From contig NZ_CAMBTS010000007.1 of assembly GCF_945870625.1 (NCBI RefSeq), forward strand, positions 1 through 57,495: a stretch of DNA of 57,495 nt. The letters run 5' to 3'. This DNA comes from Novosphingobium sp. Chol11. GTDB taxonomy: Bacteria; Pseudomonadota; Alphaproteobacteria; Sphingomonadales; Sphingomonadaceae. The stretch's first letter is position 1. Every line of letters begins with the position of its first letter. Below are positions 33,235 through 42,420 of the stretch, one piece after another. The notes under the pieces are model-generated. The model ran no database searches. It was not told the origin of the DNA and saw nothing but the letters and a program-made list of their open reading frames with translations. A program made the translations under genes and the position numbers.

Positions 33235-34488
33235 TCATGCAACTCGCCGCCGCGCCTTTCGTATATCAACAACCTTGCCACTAAAGATAAACTCCGCCCA
33301 GTCCTGCATCATCCGGCGCCGGGGAACCATGTACTCGGCTGCGTTGTAAGCACTGCGCACCTCGTTCTTCTCCGTGTGGGCAAGTTGCAACTCAACCCAA
33401 TCCTCGTGGTACTTCCTGATCCACATCGGCGGTTTCCCAAACTCGACCAGTTGTTCGTTGGCCCAGGTGCTGGCGAGACCTCGAAAGCCATGCACAGTTT
33501 GGCGGCTGTGATAGCCCAATCGATACAGCGCGTAGATCATCGTATTTTCAGATAGCGGCTTTGTCGGCGTGCTACCTGGAAAGATGTACTCCCCTGACGC
33601 TGAAGCTATCATCGATTTTGCGATCGTTGCCGCTTGAGCCGAGAGAGGAACAAGATGTTCGCGGCCCATCTTCATTCGGCTAGCTGGGATTCGCCAAAGC
33701 GGCTCCTTGCCATCGAGATCCTCGAACTCTGATCTGACTGCCAGGCGCAGCTCCTTCGTTCGGACCCATGTCAGCAGGGCAAAGAGGACTGCATCGCGTG
33801 TAACCGCCGAACGCCGTTCCCCTTCTTCCTGGTAGCCCTTCAGTTTCTCCAAAAATGTCGCCAGCTCGCTGAGCGGAAGGCGGCTCATATGCTTGACCCG
33901 AGGCTTCGGCTTCAATGCGCCTCGCAAGTGTGCAGTCGGATCGCTTGTGGCCAAACCGCAGGCAATCGCGAACTGGAAAACCTGACCAACACCCTGCTTG
34001 GCACGCCGGCTGATATCGAGCGCTCCTCGTGCCTCGATTTTCCGGATCATCTCGAGGACCTCCGGCGCAGTTATCTCGCGAATGGGCCTTTCACCGAGAA
34101 GCGGAAAGACGTCCCGTTCCAGTCTCGACCAGACACGTTCTGCGTGCGCAGGGTCGAGCGCGGACTTGCGGTTCGCATGCCAACGCTCAGCAACCTTCTC
34201 GAATGTGGTCGCCGCTTCGGTTTTTCCATCGTCCTTATACCTCATTGGGTCCTTCCCCTCCGACAGCAAGGCCTTGGCTGCAGTGCGCTTGTCCCGAGCA
34301 GCAGCTAAACTAAGTGCTGGATAGGCGCCAAAGGAGAGCAACTTCTCCTTGCCCCCAATGCGGTACTTCATCCGCCAAAGCTTCGATCCGTTAGGTTGCA
34401 CGAGCAGGAAAAGACCCTCGCCGTCAGCCAGCTTGTATGCCTGCGCGCGGGGCTTGGATTTCTTGGCCTGAATCTCTGTCAGAGGCAT
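33235..34488 (-). CDS. Tyrosine recombinase / phage-type integrase
   Basis: This 417-residue integrase has an N-terminal arm-binding (DUF4102-like) domain (LTEIQAKKSKPRAQAYKLAD, GEGLFLLVQPNGSKLWRMKY), a SAM-like core-binding domain (about 95-190) and a C-terminal catalytic domain with Arg in TWVRTKELRL, H-x2-R in VHGFRG and the nucleophilic Tyr in RSAYNAAEY. All main catalytic residues are present, so it may be active. I chose ATG 34488 (MPLTEIQ); 18 upstream codons in the same frame are probably not translated. Its 5' end faces the tRNA-Met gene, whose 3' end is the probable attachment site. Members of this class mobilise tRNA-targeted genomic islands. Confidence 0.95.
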   Translation of the reverse strand: MPLTEIQAKKSKPRAQAYKLADGEGLFLLVQPNGSKLWRMKYRIGGKEKLLSFGAYPALSLAAARDKRTAAKALLSEGKDPMRYKDDGKTEAATTFEKVAERWHANRKSALDPAHAERVWSRLERDVFPLLGERPIREITAPEVLEMIRKIEARGALDISRRAKQGVGQVFQFAIACGLATSDPTAHLRGALKPKPRVKHMSRLPLSELATFLEKLKGYQEEGERRSAVTRDAVLFALLTWVRTKELRLAVRSEFEDLDGKEPLWRIPASRMKMGREHLVPLSAQAATIAKSMIASASGEYIFPGSTPTKPLSENTMIYALYRLGYHSRQTVHGFRGLASTWANEQLVEFGKPPMWIRKYHEDWVELQLAHTEKNEVRSAYNAAEYMVPRRRMMQDWAEFIFSGKVVDIRKARRRVA

Positions 34489-34626
34489 GGGGGTATCGCT
34501 CCTTTCCGATACTCCGCGAAAATACCCCCAAAATACCCCCACACCAAATTTGGCTGCACGTGGAAGGCACCGGGCGCATGCGGACCCGAATCACCCGCAA
34601 ACCTCTGCTCTTCTTTGATTTTTTGG

Positions 34627-34657
34627 AAAAATCCGGAAGCGTTTGGAAGCTTCCGGA
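34627..34657 (-). terminator. Rho-independent terminator of the tRNA-Met gene
   Basis: TCCGGAAGC (34632-34640) pairs with GCTTCCGGA (34649-34657) over 9 bp around an 8-base loop, and on the minus strand the stem is followed by TTTTT (34631-34627). It lies 8 bp after the tRNA-Met 3' end, so it terminates that transcript and may fall at the island boundary. Confidence 0.82.
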
Positions 34658-34665
34658 AAGGGGAT

Positions 34666-34742
34666 TGGTAGCGGAGGAGGGACTCGAACCCCCGACACGC
34701 GGATTATGATTCCGCTGCTCTAACCAGCTGAGCTACTCCGCC
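34666..34742 (-). tRNA. tRNA-Met (anticodon CAU)
   Basis: A complete 77-nt cloverleaf on the minus strand: acceptor GGCGGAG (34742-34736) pairs with CTCCGCT, the D arm is GCTC...GAGC, the anticodon stem-loop is GCGGA-ATCATAA-TCCGC with CAT in the loop centre, and the T arm has GGTTCGAGTCC. The CCA end is encoded (34668-34666). This form is the elongator tRNA-Met; a CAU tRNA-Ile with lysidine is a less likely reading. It flanks the integrase gene. Confidence 0.93.
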
Positions 34743-34818
34743 CCAAGGGGGCAATGCCCCGCGACGAAGTCTGTGAGGCAGAGGGCCCATTAGGCGGCGG
34801 GTGCGGCGCGGTCAAGCC

Positions 34819-35343
34819 TCAGCGGCGGCTCTTTGTATTGCCCCTGAAGCTCCAGCGCCCGGCTGGTTCCCATGGGCCGCCGAGATAGCGGTGCAACGCA
34901 AGCCCGGCGAAGCGGAAGTTTTCGGGCCGGAAACCAAGGGCAAGTTCGGCCTGAAGCGCATGGGCTTCGGCACGCTCCACCTTGTTTTGCACAGTGACAT
35001 GGAGGCGCAGGCGCGGCGTGTCCTGCTGGGTGAGCATGCCGTGAAAATGCTCGGCAATCCGGTCGCGCAGATCCAGCAGTTCGGCGCTTTCGATCCTGAA
35101 CGCGGTGCCGGTGCCCAGATCCATCACTTGCGCCAGCCTCGCTTCGGGCGGCGGTGTGGCGGATGCCAGCGCGGCGAGCAGCGCGCGCGCCTCCTCCTCG
35201 ACAAACGGCGGCAATGCGTGAAACAGCGTGACGTGCGCCGCCACGACATTGCGCTCTGGCGGATAGTGCGCGCGCCGCAGCGCTTCGGCGCGGGTTTGCA
35301 AGGCGGCAGGCAGTTCGCCGGTGACGATCAGCGGCGCGGCCAT
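34819..35343 (-). CDS. 2'-5' RNA ligase / LigT-like 2H phosphoesterase family protein
   Basis: This 174-residue protein of the 2H phosphoesterase superfamily has two H-x-T/S motifs, HVTLFH near residue 38 and HVTVQN near residue 115, which form the symmetric active site. Relatives hydrolyse or ligate 2',3'-cyclic phosphate RNA ends (ThpR) or related nucleotides; the physiological substrate is usually unknown. ATG 35343 is preferred to the TTG two codons upstream. It is the last gene of the acpP-fabF-mltG group, beginning 18 bp after the mltG stop, and is the first core gene beside the tRNA attachment site. Confidence 0.85.
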   Translation of the reverse strand: MAAPLIVTGELPAALQTRAEALRRAHYPPERNVVAAHVTLFHALPPFVEEEARALLAALASATPPPEARLAQVMDLGTGTAFRIESAELLDLRDRIAEHFHGMLTQQDTPRLRLHVTVQNKVERAEAHALQAELALGFRPENFRFAGLALHRYLGGPWEPAGRWSFRGNTKSRR

Positions 35344-35361
35344 GCCCAATGCACGCCCGCT

Positions 35362-36351
35362 CTAGATTTCGCCGCGCGCACGGCGCAGCGCGAACCACTT
35401 GGCGACATTGGCGTTGTGCTCGGGCAGCGTGGCGGCGAAGATATGCCCGCCGGCGCCATCGGCAACCATGAACAGCGCATCGGTGCGCGCCGGGTGCAGC
35501 ACCGCTTCGATCGAGGCCCGGCCCGGATTGGTGATCGGCGCCTTGGGCAGACCGACCATGGTATAAGTGTTGTAATCGTTGACTGCCTGGATCTCCGATT
35601 GGCGAATGCGGCGGCCGAGCGGCTTGCCGCGCGTGATCGGATAGATGATGGTGGGATCAGCCTGCAGCAGCATCGCGCGGCGCAGGCGATTGGAATAGAG
35701 CCCGGCCACCATCTTGCGTTCGGATGGCTTGCCTGTCTCTTTCTCGACGATCGAGGCGAGGATCACGGCTTCTCTTGGCGTGCGCGCCACCGTATCGGCC
35801 GAGCGTTTGGCCCACAATTCGGCAAGTGTGCTGCTCATCGCGCGCTGCATCCGGCCGATCACGGCCGCCCGGCTTTCGCCCAGCCCGATGTCATAGCTTT
35901 CGGGCAAGACCGAGCCTTCGGGCGGAACCGGCGCAGTGCCGGTCAAGGCGGTTTGCGCCGCGAGGCGCTCAGCCACGAGGATCGATGGCATACCCTCCGG
36001 GACGGTGAAAAGGCGGCGCTTGAAACCCTCGCTCCCTTGCAGGATGCCAAGCAATTGTGCGCCGCTGGCTTGCGCGGGGACGGTGAACTCGCCCGCCTTG
36101 ATCCCGCCGTCGCCGCCGAGCAGCCGCGCGCGCGATCTGAAGGCCGCAGCCGAAGTGACCAGCCCCTCGGCCTCCAGCTTGCCGGCAATGCTCGCCAGCG
36201 TCGATCCGCTGGGCACGACAAAGGTTGTCTGCTTGGCCAACGGCCCCGGCCCGTACCAGCCATAAACGAACTGCGCGATATAGAGCGATCCGGCCAGCAC
36301 CAGCGCCAGCGCGATGATCCGCCCCCATTTTCGCGAACCTGCCTGCGCCAT
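35362..36351 (-). CDS. mltG: Endolytic murein transglycosylase MltG
   Basis: This 329-residue inner-membrane lytic transglycosylase cuts nascent peptidoglycan strands and sets glycan length. A single membrane segment lies near the N-terminus (IIALALVLAGSLYIAQFVYGW split over residues 10-32), followed by a LysM-like region (FVVPSGSTLASIAGKLEAEG) and the YceG domain with the catalytic Glu in ASIVEKETG and the motifs LLQADPTIIY and NDYNTYTMVGLP. I chose ATG 36351; the upstream TTG that overlaps the fabF stop is possible. Next to fabF and acpP, it is in the usual alphaproteobacterial place. Confidence 0.94.
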   Translation of the reverse strand: MAQAGSRKWGRIIALALVLAGSLYIAQFVYGWYGPGPLAKQTTFVVPSGSTLASIAGKLEAEGLVTSAAAFRSRARLLGGDGGIKAGEFTVPAQASGAQLLGILQGSEGFKRRLFTVPEGMPSILVAERLAAQTALTGTAPVPPEGSVLPESYDIGLGESRAAVIGRMQRAMSSTLAELWAKRSADTVARTPREAVILASIVEKETGKPSERKMVAGLYSNRLRRAMLLQADPTIIYPITRGKPLGRRIRQSEIQAVNDYNTYTMVGLPKAPITNPGRASIEAVLHPARTDALFMVADGAGGHIFAATLPEHNANVAKWFALRRARGEI

Positions 36352-36377
36352 GGACCGCCGCCCTCTGCTATTCCGGC

Positions 36378-37637
36378 TCAAATCGCCTTGATCACGATGC
36401 TGGCGTTGGTGCCGCCAAAGCCGAACGAGTTGTTGAGCGCGGCGCGAACCTCCCGCTTTTTGGCTACGAGCGGCACCAGATCGACCCCGGCGCAGCCCTC
36501 GCTCGGATTATCGAGATTGAGCGTCGGCGGCACGATCTGATCGCGGATCGCCAGAATGCAGAAGATCGCCTCGACCGCGCCCGCGCCGCCGAGCAAGTGC
36601 CCGGTCGCCGACTTTGTCGACGACATCGAAACCCCGCCGATGTCATCGCCAAACAGGCGGCGCACCGCGCCAAGCTCAAGCTCGTCGCCCATTGGCGTGG
36701 AGGTGCCGTGGGCGTTGACATAGTCGATATCCGCCGGGGTCATCCCCGCTTTGCGCAGCGCCATCTCCATTGAGCGGAATGCGCCCGAGCCTTCAGGATG
36801 CGGCGCGGTGACATGGTAAGCATCGCCCGACAGGCCATAACCCACGATCTCGGCGTAGATCTTCGCGCCGCGTGCTTTGGCGTGCTCGTATTCCTCCAGC
36901 ACCACCACGCCCGCGCCTTCGCCCATGACAAAGCCATCGCGGGCCACGTCGTAGGGGCGACTGGCCTTCTCGGGGGTATCGTTGAAACCGGTCGAGAGCG
37001 CGCGTGCCTGCGCGAAACCGGCGATGCCGAGCGGGCAGATGGTGCCTTCGGCGCCGCCTGCCAGCATGATATCGGCATCATCATCACGGATCATCCGCGC
37101 CGCATCGCCGATCGAATGCGCGCCGGTCGAGCAGGCGGTGACCACAGCATGATTGGGGCCCATCAGGCCATATTTGATAGAGACCTGACCCGAGATCAGA
37201 TTGATCAGGCGGCCATGCACGAAGTGCGGCGAGACCCGGCCCGGGCCTTTTTCATCGAGCACCAGCGACTCGCTGGCGATCCCCGGCAACCCGCCGATGC
37301 CCGAGCCAATCGAGCAACCGGCGCGAAAGCGCATCGCCTCGGTCATTTCGGTGAGGCCGGCGTCTTCGATCGCCTGCCCCGCCGCATCGATGCCATAAAT
37401 GATGAACGGATCGACTTGGCGCTGCACTTTATAATCGACACGCTTGTTCGGATCAAAGCCGTAGGGATGATCGGCAGGCTTCACCTCGCAGGCGATGCGG
37501 CATTTCTGATCGCTCGCGTCAAACCGGGTGATCGGCCCCGCGCCCGACACCCCGGCGATGAGGTTTTGCCAAACGGTTTCCACGTCGGCCCCAAGCGGGG
37601 TGACGAGGCCAAGTCCGGTTACAACGATACGGCGCAT
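36378..37637 (-). CDS. fabF: Beta-ketoacyl-[ACP] synthase II
   Basis: This 419-residue condensing enzyme of type II fatty acid synthesis elongates acyl-ACP with malonyl-ACP. The catalytic cysteine is in VVTACSTGAHSIG, the histidines are in VNAHGTSTPMGD and SATGHLLGGAGA, and the start MRRIVVTGLGLVTPLG is typical; ATG 37637 has GGAG 7 bp upstream, and the longer frame adds 17 non-family residues. It follows acpP in the same direction after a 195-bp gap that contains a hairpin. Housekeeping. Confidence 0.97.
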   Translation of the reverse strand: MRRIVVTGLGLVTPLGADVETVWQNLIAGVSGAGPITRFDASDQKCRIACEVKPADHPYGFDPNKRVDYKVQRQVDPFIIYGIDAAGQAIEDAGLTEMTEAMRFRAGCSIGSGIGGLPGIASESLVLDEKGPGRVSPHFVHGRLINLISGQVSIKYGLMGPNHAVVTACSTGAHSIGDAARMIRDDDADIMLAGGAEGTICPLGIAGFAQARALSTGFNDTPEKASRPYDVARDGFVMGEGAGVVVLEEYEHAKARGAKIYAEIVGYGLSGDAYHVTAPHPEGSGAFRSMEMALRKAGMTPADIDYVNAHGTSTPMGDELELGAVRRLFGDDIGGVSMSSTKSATGHLLGGAGAVEAIFCILAIRDQIVPPTLNLDNPSEGCAGVDLVPLVAKKREVRAALNNSFGFGGTNASIVIKAI

Positions 37638-37689
37638 GCATTTCTCCGAAACGTCCGCAGGCCCGCTGGCGCGCGGCCTTTCAAACACA

Positions 37690-37720
37690 ACAGGCTCAAA
37701 CCCGGAAGGGCTGAGCCTGT
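37690..37720. repeat. Intergenic hairpin resembling a REP-like element
   Basis: ACAGGCTCA (37690-37698) and TGAGCCTGT (37712-37720) form a 9-bp stem around a GC-rich loop in the acpP-fabF gap. The flanking CTTCGACAGGCTCAGCC-like sequence (minus strand) resembles short interspersed palindromes common in sphingomonad genomes. It could attenuate acpP-fabF read-through or stabilise the abundant acpP mRNA 3' end. Confidence 0.5.
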
Positions 37721-37832
37721 CGAAGTCCCTGACCTGTCCGGCGCGGAAAGGAGCTTCCGGCCGGTCCCTCGCCCTTAAGCCCGGTCGGACGGCGCGCGAC
37801 CGAGGCTGTCGGGGAGAGGAAAAGCGCGGTGC

Positions 37833-38069
37833 TCAGCCCTTGTTCTCGTCGATGTACTTGATCGCATCCGAGACGGTGGCAATCTTTTCTGCCGCATCGT
37901 CGGGGATCTCAACACCGAATTCCTCTTCGAATGCCATCACCAGCTCGACGATATCGAGCGAGTCGGCACCCAGATCATCGATAAAGCTCGCGTCTTCGGT
38001 GACCTTGTCGGTCTCGACGCCGAGATGCTCAACAACGATCTTTTTAACGCGGTCGGCAGTATCGCTCAT
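37833..38069 (-). CDS. acpP: Acyl carrier protein
   Basis: This 78-residue acidic four-helix protein carries the growing acyl chain on a phosphopantetheine arm attached to the serine of [10 protein letters not shown] (about residue 37). Length and sequence match the essential alphaproteobacterial ACP. It is directly upstream of fabF in the same direction. Confidence 0.98.
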   Translation of the reverse strand: MSDTADRVKKIVVEHLGVETDKVTEDASFIDDLGADSLDIVELVMAFEEEFGVEIPDDAAEKIATVSDAIKYIDENKG

Positions 38070-38179
38070 TGGTTAGCCCCTTTAACTCAAAAACAGTTGG
38101 ATCTTACGGTCAAGCTATCGCCCTAATGACCCGATTGCGGGCTGGCAAGGGGTGCCTGCGGCACGGCCCACAAGCCAAG

Positions 38180-39961
38180 TCAGCCCTTCCTTGGTTCGAC
38201 CACGCGCACGTGCAGTTCGCGCAGCTGCTTTGGCCCTGCCGGAGACGGCGCCCCCATCAGCAAATCCTCGGCGCGTTGATTCATCGGGAACAGCGTGATC
38301 TCCCGCAAATTCTGCGCGCCGCAGACCAGCATGACAATCCGGTCGACACCAGCCGCCATCCCGCCATGCGGCGGCGCGCCATACTGAAAGGCGCGGTAAA
38401 GCCCGCCGAAACGCTCTTCGACATCGGCCTTGCTGAGGCCGACGAGTTCGAATGCCTTGACCATCAGTTCCGGCGATTGGTTGCGGATCGAGCCCGAGGC
38501 AATCTCGAAGCCGTTGCATACCAGATCATACTGAAACGCCTTGATGCTCAGCGGATCGCTGCCTTCAAGCGCGGCCATTCCGCCTTGCGGCATCGAGAAC
38601 GGGTTGTGCGCGAATTCGACCTTCTTGTTATCCTCATCCCATTCGTAGAACGGGAAATCGACGATCCAGCACAGCTTGAAGCAATCCTGCTCGATCAGGC
38701 CGAGTTGATCGGCCACGCGGGTGCGCGCAAGGCCTGCCAGCTTGGCGGCCTGCGCCGCCTTGCCCGCCGCAAAGAACAGGCCATCATCGGGGCCAAGGCC
38801 GAGCTGCACATACAGCGCTTCCATGCCCTCGGTCCCATGGTTCTTGGCGATGGGGCCGCCGAATTCGCCTTGCTTGCGGGTCACATAGCCAAGCCCGGCG
38901 TGCCCTTCGCTGCGCGCCCATTCGTTCATTTCGTCGAAGAACTTGCGGCTCTTGTCCGCCGTTGAGGGCGCAGGTATTGCCCGGACCACGCCGCCCCCGC
39001 CGACGATCTTTTCAAACAGGCCAAAGCCCGACGCGGTAAAATGCGCCGAGACATCGGTAATGATCAGCGGATTGCGCAAGTCGGGCTTGTCCGAGCCGTA
39101 TTTGAGGATCGCATCCTCATATGCGATTCGCGGAAAGGTGCCCGTCGGCGTCACCGCCTTGCCATCGGCAAAGGCTTCGAACACCCCGCCGATCACCGGC
39201 TCCATCGTCTCCCACACTTCTTCTTGCGTGACGAAGCTCATTTCGAGATCGAGCTGGTAAAACTCGCCTGGCAGGCGGTCGGCGCGCGGGTCTTCATCGC
39301 GAAAGCACGGCGCGATCTGGAAATAACGGTCGAAGCCTGCGACCATCAGCAGCTGCTTGTACTGCTGCGGGGCCTGCGGCAGCGCATAGAACTTGCCAGC
39401 ATGGATGCGGCTGGGCACGAGGAAATCGCGCGCGCCTTCGGGCGAACTTGCGGTCAGAATCGGGGTCGAATACTCCGTGAATCCAGCGGTTTCCATGCGG
39501 CGGCGCATGTCGGCGATCACCTTGGTGCGGCGCACGATATTGGCATGCAGCGTCTCGCGGCGCAGATCTAGGAAGCGGAAGCGCAAACGGATATCTTCGG
39601 GATATTCCTGTTCGCCCGCGACCGGCATGGGCAGTTCTTCTGCGGCAGACAGCACCGTGGCCGCGCGGGCATAGACCTCGATGGCACCGGTCGAAAGGTT
39701 GGCGTTGACCGTGCCCGCCGAGCGCGCCTTCACCTCGCCATCGATCGTGACTACGCTTTCGATCCGCGCGGCTTCGAGCACGGCCAAGGCGGGGCTATCG
39801 CTATCGGCAACAATCTGGGTGAGGCCGTAGTGATCGCGCAGGTCGACAAACAGCACGCCGCCATGATCGCGCTTGCGGTGAATCCAGCCGGAAAGCCGCA
39901 CCTGCTGCCCGACGTTCTCTAGCGCCAGCGCGCCGCAGGTGTGGGTGCGATAAGGATGCAT
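38180..39961 (-). CDS. aspS: Aspartate-tRNA ligase (likely non-discriminating AspRS)
   Basis: This 593-residue class II tRNA synthetase charges tRNA-Asp. It starts [12 protein letters not shown] with the N-terminal OB anticodon-binding domain ([20 protein letters not shown]), then class II motif 2 ([19 protein letters not shown]), the bacterial insertion domain and motif 3 ([11 protein letters not shown]). The longer open frame adds 38 non-family residues, so ATG 39961 is used. In alphaproteobacteria this enzyme often also makes Asp-tRNA-Asn for GatCAB; that is family knowledge. It is divergent from rnd. Confidence 0.97.
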   Translation of the reverse strand: MHPYRTHTCGALALENVGQQVRLSGWIHRKRDHGGVLFVDLRDHYGLTQIVADSDSPALAVLEAARIESVVTIDGEVKARSAGTVNANLSTGAIEVYARAATVLSAAEELPMPVAGEQEYPEDIRLRFRFLDLRRETLHANIVRRTKVIADMRRRMETAGFTEYSTPILTASSPEGARDFLVPSRIHAGKFYALPQAPQQYKQLLMVAGFDRYFQIAPCFRDEDPRADRLPGEFYQLDLEMSFVTQEEVWETMEPVIGGVFEAFADGKAVTPTGTFPRIAYEDAILKYGSDKPDLRNPLIITDVSAHFTASGFGLFEKIVGGGGVVRAIPAPSTADKSRKFFDEMNEWARSEGHAGLGYVTRKQGEFGGPIAKNHGTEGMEALYVQLGLGPDDGLFFAAGKAAQAAKLAGLARTRVADQLGLIEQDCFKLCWIVDFPFYEWDEDNKKVEFAHNPFSMPQGGMAALEGSDPLSIKAFQYDLVCNGFEIASGSIRNQSPELMVKAFELVGLSKADVEERFGGLYRAFQYGAPPHGGMAAGVDRIVMLVCGAQNLREITLFPMNQRAEDLLMGAPSPAGPKQLRELHVRVVEPRKG

Positions 39962-40140
39962 CGGGGTCTTTCCAATCGATCTGCAATCGGGCAGTGAATG
40001 GGAGCGGCCAAGAGGCGATGGCCGCGTGTTTGTCAAGCCGAAGACCCCGGACGGGATCACCCTAAGGCCATGCAAAGGCGCCGCTGCATTGCATTAGCAA
40101 GGCATTAGCGCCGGGTTAGCGGCTCACGCAGAAAAGAACG

Positions 40141-41472
40141 ATGAAGATACACCCGCTGATCACGACGACCGAGGCGCTCACCGAATTGTGCGGGCGGCTG
40201 GCCAAGGCCGATTTCATCACGGTCGATACCGAGTTCATGCGCGAAAACACCTTCTGGCCCGAGCTTTGCCTCGTCCAGATTGCCGATAGCAGCGAGGCCG
40301 CCGCAATCGATCCGCTGGCGCCGGGAATCGATCTGGCCCCCTTGCTCGATCTGCTGGTCAATAACGAAGACGTGCTCAAGGTGTTTCACGCCGGCGGGCA
40401 GGATGTGGAAATCGTCTTCAATCTCTCGGGCAAGACCCCGCACCCGATTTTCGACACCCAGATCGCGATGATGGCCATCAGCCAGTCCGAGCAGATCGGC
40501 TATTCCAATTTGGTGGAGAGCTGGCTGGGCATCCCGGTCGACAAAGGCGCGCGCTTCACCGATTGGAGCCGCCGCCCGCTGACCGAGCGGCAGATCGAAT
40601 ACGCGATCGGCGATGTGACGCATCTGGCCAAGATTTTTCCGCGCATGCTGAAACGGCTGATCAAGACCGGGCGCGGGGGCTGGCTCGATGTCGAGATGGA
40701 AAAGCTGGCTGATCCGGAAAACTATCGTTCGAACCCGCAGACGGTGTGGCAGCGCATCCGGGCGCCGAGCCGCAATCCCGCCGTGCTGGGCCGGCTGAAG
40801 GCGCTGGCGGCATGGCGCGAGGCCGAGGCGATGGACAAGAACATCCCGCGCGGGCGGATCATGCGCGATGAAACGCTGGCCGATATCGCCAGCCACCCGC
40901 CCAAGGATCAGGCGGATCTGGCCAAAGTGCGCGGGCTTTCATCGGGCTGGCGCGAAAACGAGATCGGCCGCCGCCTGATGCAGACGCTCGCCGAAGCCAA
41001 GCCGATGACCGAGGCGGAAATGCCGCCGCGCGCGCCGCGCGGCGCGCCGCTGGGCAAGGAAGGCGCGCTCGTCGCCGATCTGCTCAAGCTGCTGCTCAAG
41101 ATCCGCAGCCGCGAGATCGATGTGGCCTCGCGGCTGCTAGCGCGCAGCGACGATCTGGAAGCACTGGCCGCGGGACAGCGCAAGAATCTGGCCATTCTCG
41201 AAGGCTGGCGGTTTGAGCAGTTCGGACGGGACGCGCTGGAACTGGTCGAGGGCAAGGTCGCTTTCGCGGTGGTCAAAGGGCGGCTGAAGATGGCCCATGT
41301 CGATGATATCGGCTCCGGCGGCGACGATCCGGCGGATGGTACCGACATCGCCGAAGAAGCGATCCTGCTCAATCAGGATAGCGAGGACGGCGACGGACGC
41401 GACTGGAACGATGAGGATGACGCGGGCGCGCACGGGGACGGTGACCGGAGGGACGACGAGCCCGCCGCATGA
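40141..41472 (+). CDS. rnd: Ribonuclease D
   Basis: This 443-residue 3'-5' exoribonuclease matures tRNA 3' ends. The DEDD exonuclease domain begins with D and E in TVDTEFMRENTFWPELC, has the middle Asp in KVFHAGGQDVEIV, and the last Asp and Tyr in YAIGDVTHLAKIFPRM. An HRDC domain follows (about 205-290). The last 60 residues are strongly acidic (GDGRDWNDEDDAGAH), an unusual tail that may be disordered. Its stop overlaps the oxyR start. Confidence 0.94.
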   Translation: MKIHPLITTTEALTELCGRLAKADFITVDTEFMRENTFWPELCLVQIADSSEAAAIDPLAPGIDLAPLLDLLVNNEDVLKVFHAGGQDVEIVFNLSGKTPHPIFDTQIAMMAISQSEQIGYSNLVESWLGIPVDKGARFTDWSRRPLTERQIEYAIGDVTHLAKIFPRMLKRLIKTGRGGWLDVEMEKLADPENYRSNPQTVWQRIRAPSRNPAVLGRLKALAAWREAEAMDKNIPRGRIMRDETLADIASHPPKDQADLAKVRGLSSGWRENEIGRRLMQTLAEAKPMTEAEMPPRAPRGAPLGKEGALVADLLKLLLKIRSREIDVASRLLARSDDLEALAAGQRKNLAILEGWRFEQFGRDALELVEGKVAFAVVKGRLKMAHVDDIGSGGDDPADGTDIAEEAILLNQDSEDGDGRDWNDEDDAGAHGDGDRRDDEPAA

Positions 41473-42365
41473 GCATCTACCTGCCCACGCTCAAGCAGTT
41501 GCAGTATCTCGTCGCGCTGCACGAACACGGCCATTTTGGGCGCGCCGCCGATGCCTGCTTCGTTTCGCAGTCCACGCTTTCGGCTGGGCTGCGCGAACTG
41601 GAATCGCTGCTCGGCGTTTCGCTGGTGGAGCGCACGCGCCGGGTGGTGCGGTTTACCGCGCTGGGCAATCAGGTGGTGGCCAAGGCGCACCGGCTGCTGC
41701 GCGAGGGGGAAGAACTGTCCGCGCTGGTGCAGGCACACGGCGCGCCGCTTTCCGGCGAATTGCGGATGAGCGTGATCCCCACCATCGCGCCGTTTCTGCT
41801 GCCGCGCATCCTGCCCCGGCTGCGCGCCGAGCGCCCGCAACTGCGGCTGTTCCTGCGCGAAGAGCCGAGCACGGCCGCGATCGAATCGCTCAATCATGGC
41901 CGGGCCGATTGCGTGCTGCTGGCGCTGCCCTTCGCCACTGGCGAGGTCGAGATGGAACCACTGTTCGATGACCGGTTGCTCATCGCCTTTCCCAAGGATG
42001 ATCCGCGCGATCCGCCTGCCACGATTGCCCCGGCGCTCATCGACGAGAACCGGCTGCTGCTGCTCGAAGACGGGCACTGCCTGAAGGATCACGCACTTGC
42101 GGCGTGTGACCGCCCCGCGCTGCGCGCCAGCACCGCGATGATCGGCACCTCGCTGCACACGCTGGTACAAATGGTCGACAATGGCCTTGGCCTCACCATG
42201 CTGCCGCAGATGGCGATTGACGCGGGCATTCTGAACGGCACGCAGATCGTGGCGCGCCCGCTCGAATCCGATCACGCCGTCCGCCAGATCGCGCTGGTCT
42301 GGCGCAAGAATTCGCCGCGCAGTGAGGAGTTCCGCCTGCTGGCGCAGGAGCTTCGCGCAGGTTGA
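41469..42365 (+). CDS. oxyR: LysR-type hydrogen-peroxide sensor OxyR
   Basis: This 298-residue LysR regulator has an N-terminal helix-turn-helix (LKQLQYLVALHEHGHFGRAA, VSQSTLSAGLRELE) and an effector domain with the peroxide-sensing pair in EDGHCLKDHALAAC: two cysteines nine residues apart, as Cys199 and Cys208 of E. coli OxyR. Oxidation to a disulfide would activate antioxidant genes. It overlaps the rnd stop by four bases (ATGA). No katG, ahpC or dps gene is visible nearby, so its targets lie elsewhere. Confidence 0.9.
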   Translation: MSIYLPTLKQLQYLVALHEHGHFGRAADACFVSQSTLSAGLRELESLLGVSLVERTRRVVRFTALGNQVVAKAHRLLREGEELSALVQAHGAPLSGELRMSVIPTIAPFLLPRILPRLRAERPQLRLFLREEPSTAAIESLNHGRADCVLLALPFATGEVEMEPLFDDRLLIAFPKDDPRDPPATIAPALIDENRLLLLEDGHCLKDHALAACDRPALRASTAMIGTSLHTLVQMVDNGLGLTMLPQMAIDAGILNGTQIVARPLESDHAVRQIALVWRKNSPRSEEFRLLAQELRAG

Positions 42366-42420
42366 TAATTGTTGATAAGATTGGTATGCTACTCCATTCG
42401 TCCCGCGCTTGGAGGTGCAT

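Larger units (their letters stand above)
1..34660. mobile_element. Right part of a putative tRNA-Met-integrated catabolic genomic island
   Basis: A tyrosine recombinase gene at 33235-34488 lies 177 bp from the 3' end of an intact tRNA-Met gene (34666-34742). Everything to the left is accessory catabolism and everything to the right of the tRNA is conserved housekeeping DNA. Integrases of this family commonly use tRNA 3' ends as attachment sites, so the island should extend leftward from the tRNA. I found no second copy of the tRNA 3' end in the window, so the left boundary would lie before position 1. The catabolic DNA has GC content and codon use like the core, so it was probably acquired from a related sphingomonad, or the true element is smaller than this span. 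The extent is inference. Confidence 0.5.

Noticed and set aside
1..34660. Left attachment site (second copy of the tRNA-Met 3' end) inside the window
   Set aside because: I looked for a repeat of the sequence at 34666-34690 by eye and found none; an exact search could still find a short core.
34801..36540. 579-codon open frame on the plus strand
   Set aside because: It is antisense to the LigT-like gene and mltG, both clear genes by motif; no ribosome-binding site or family similarity.
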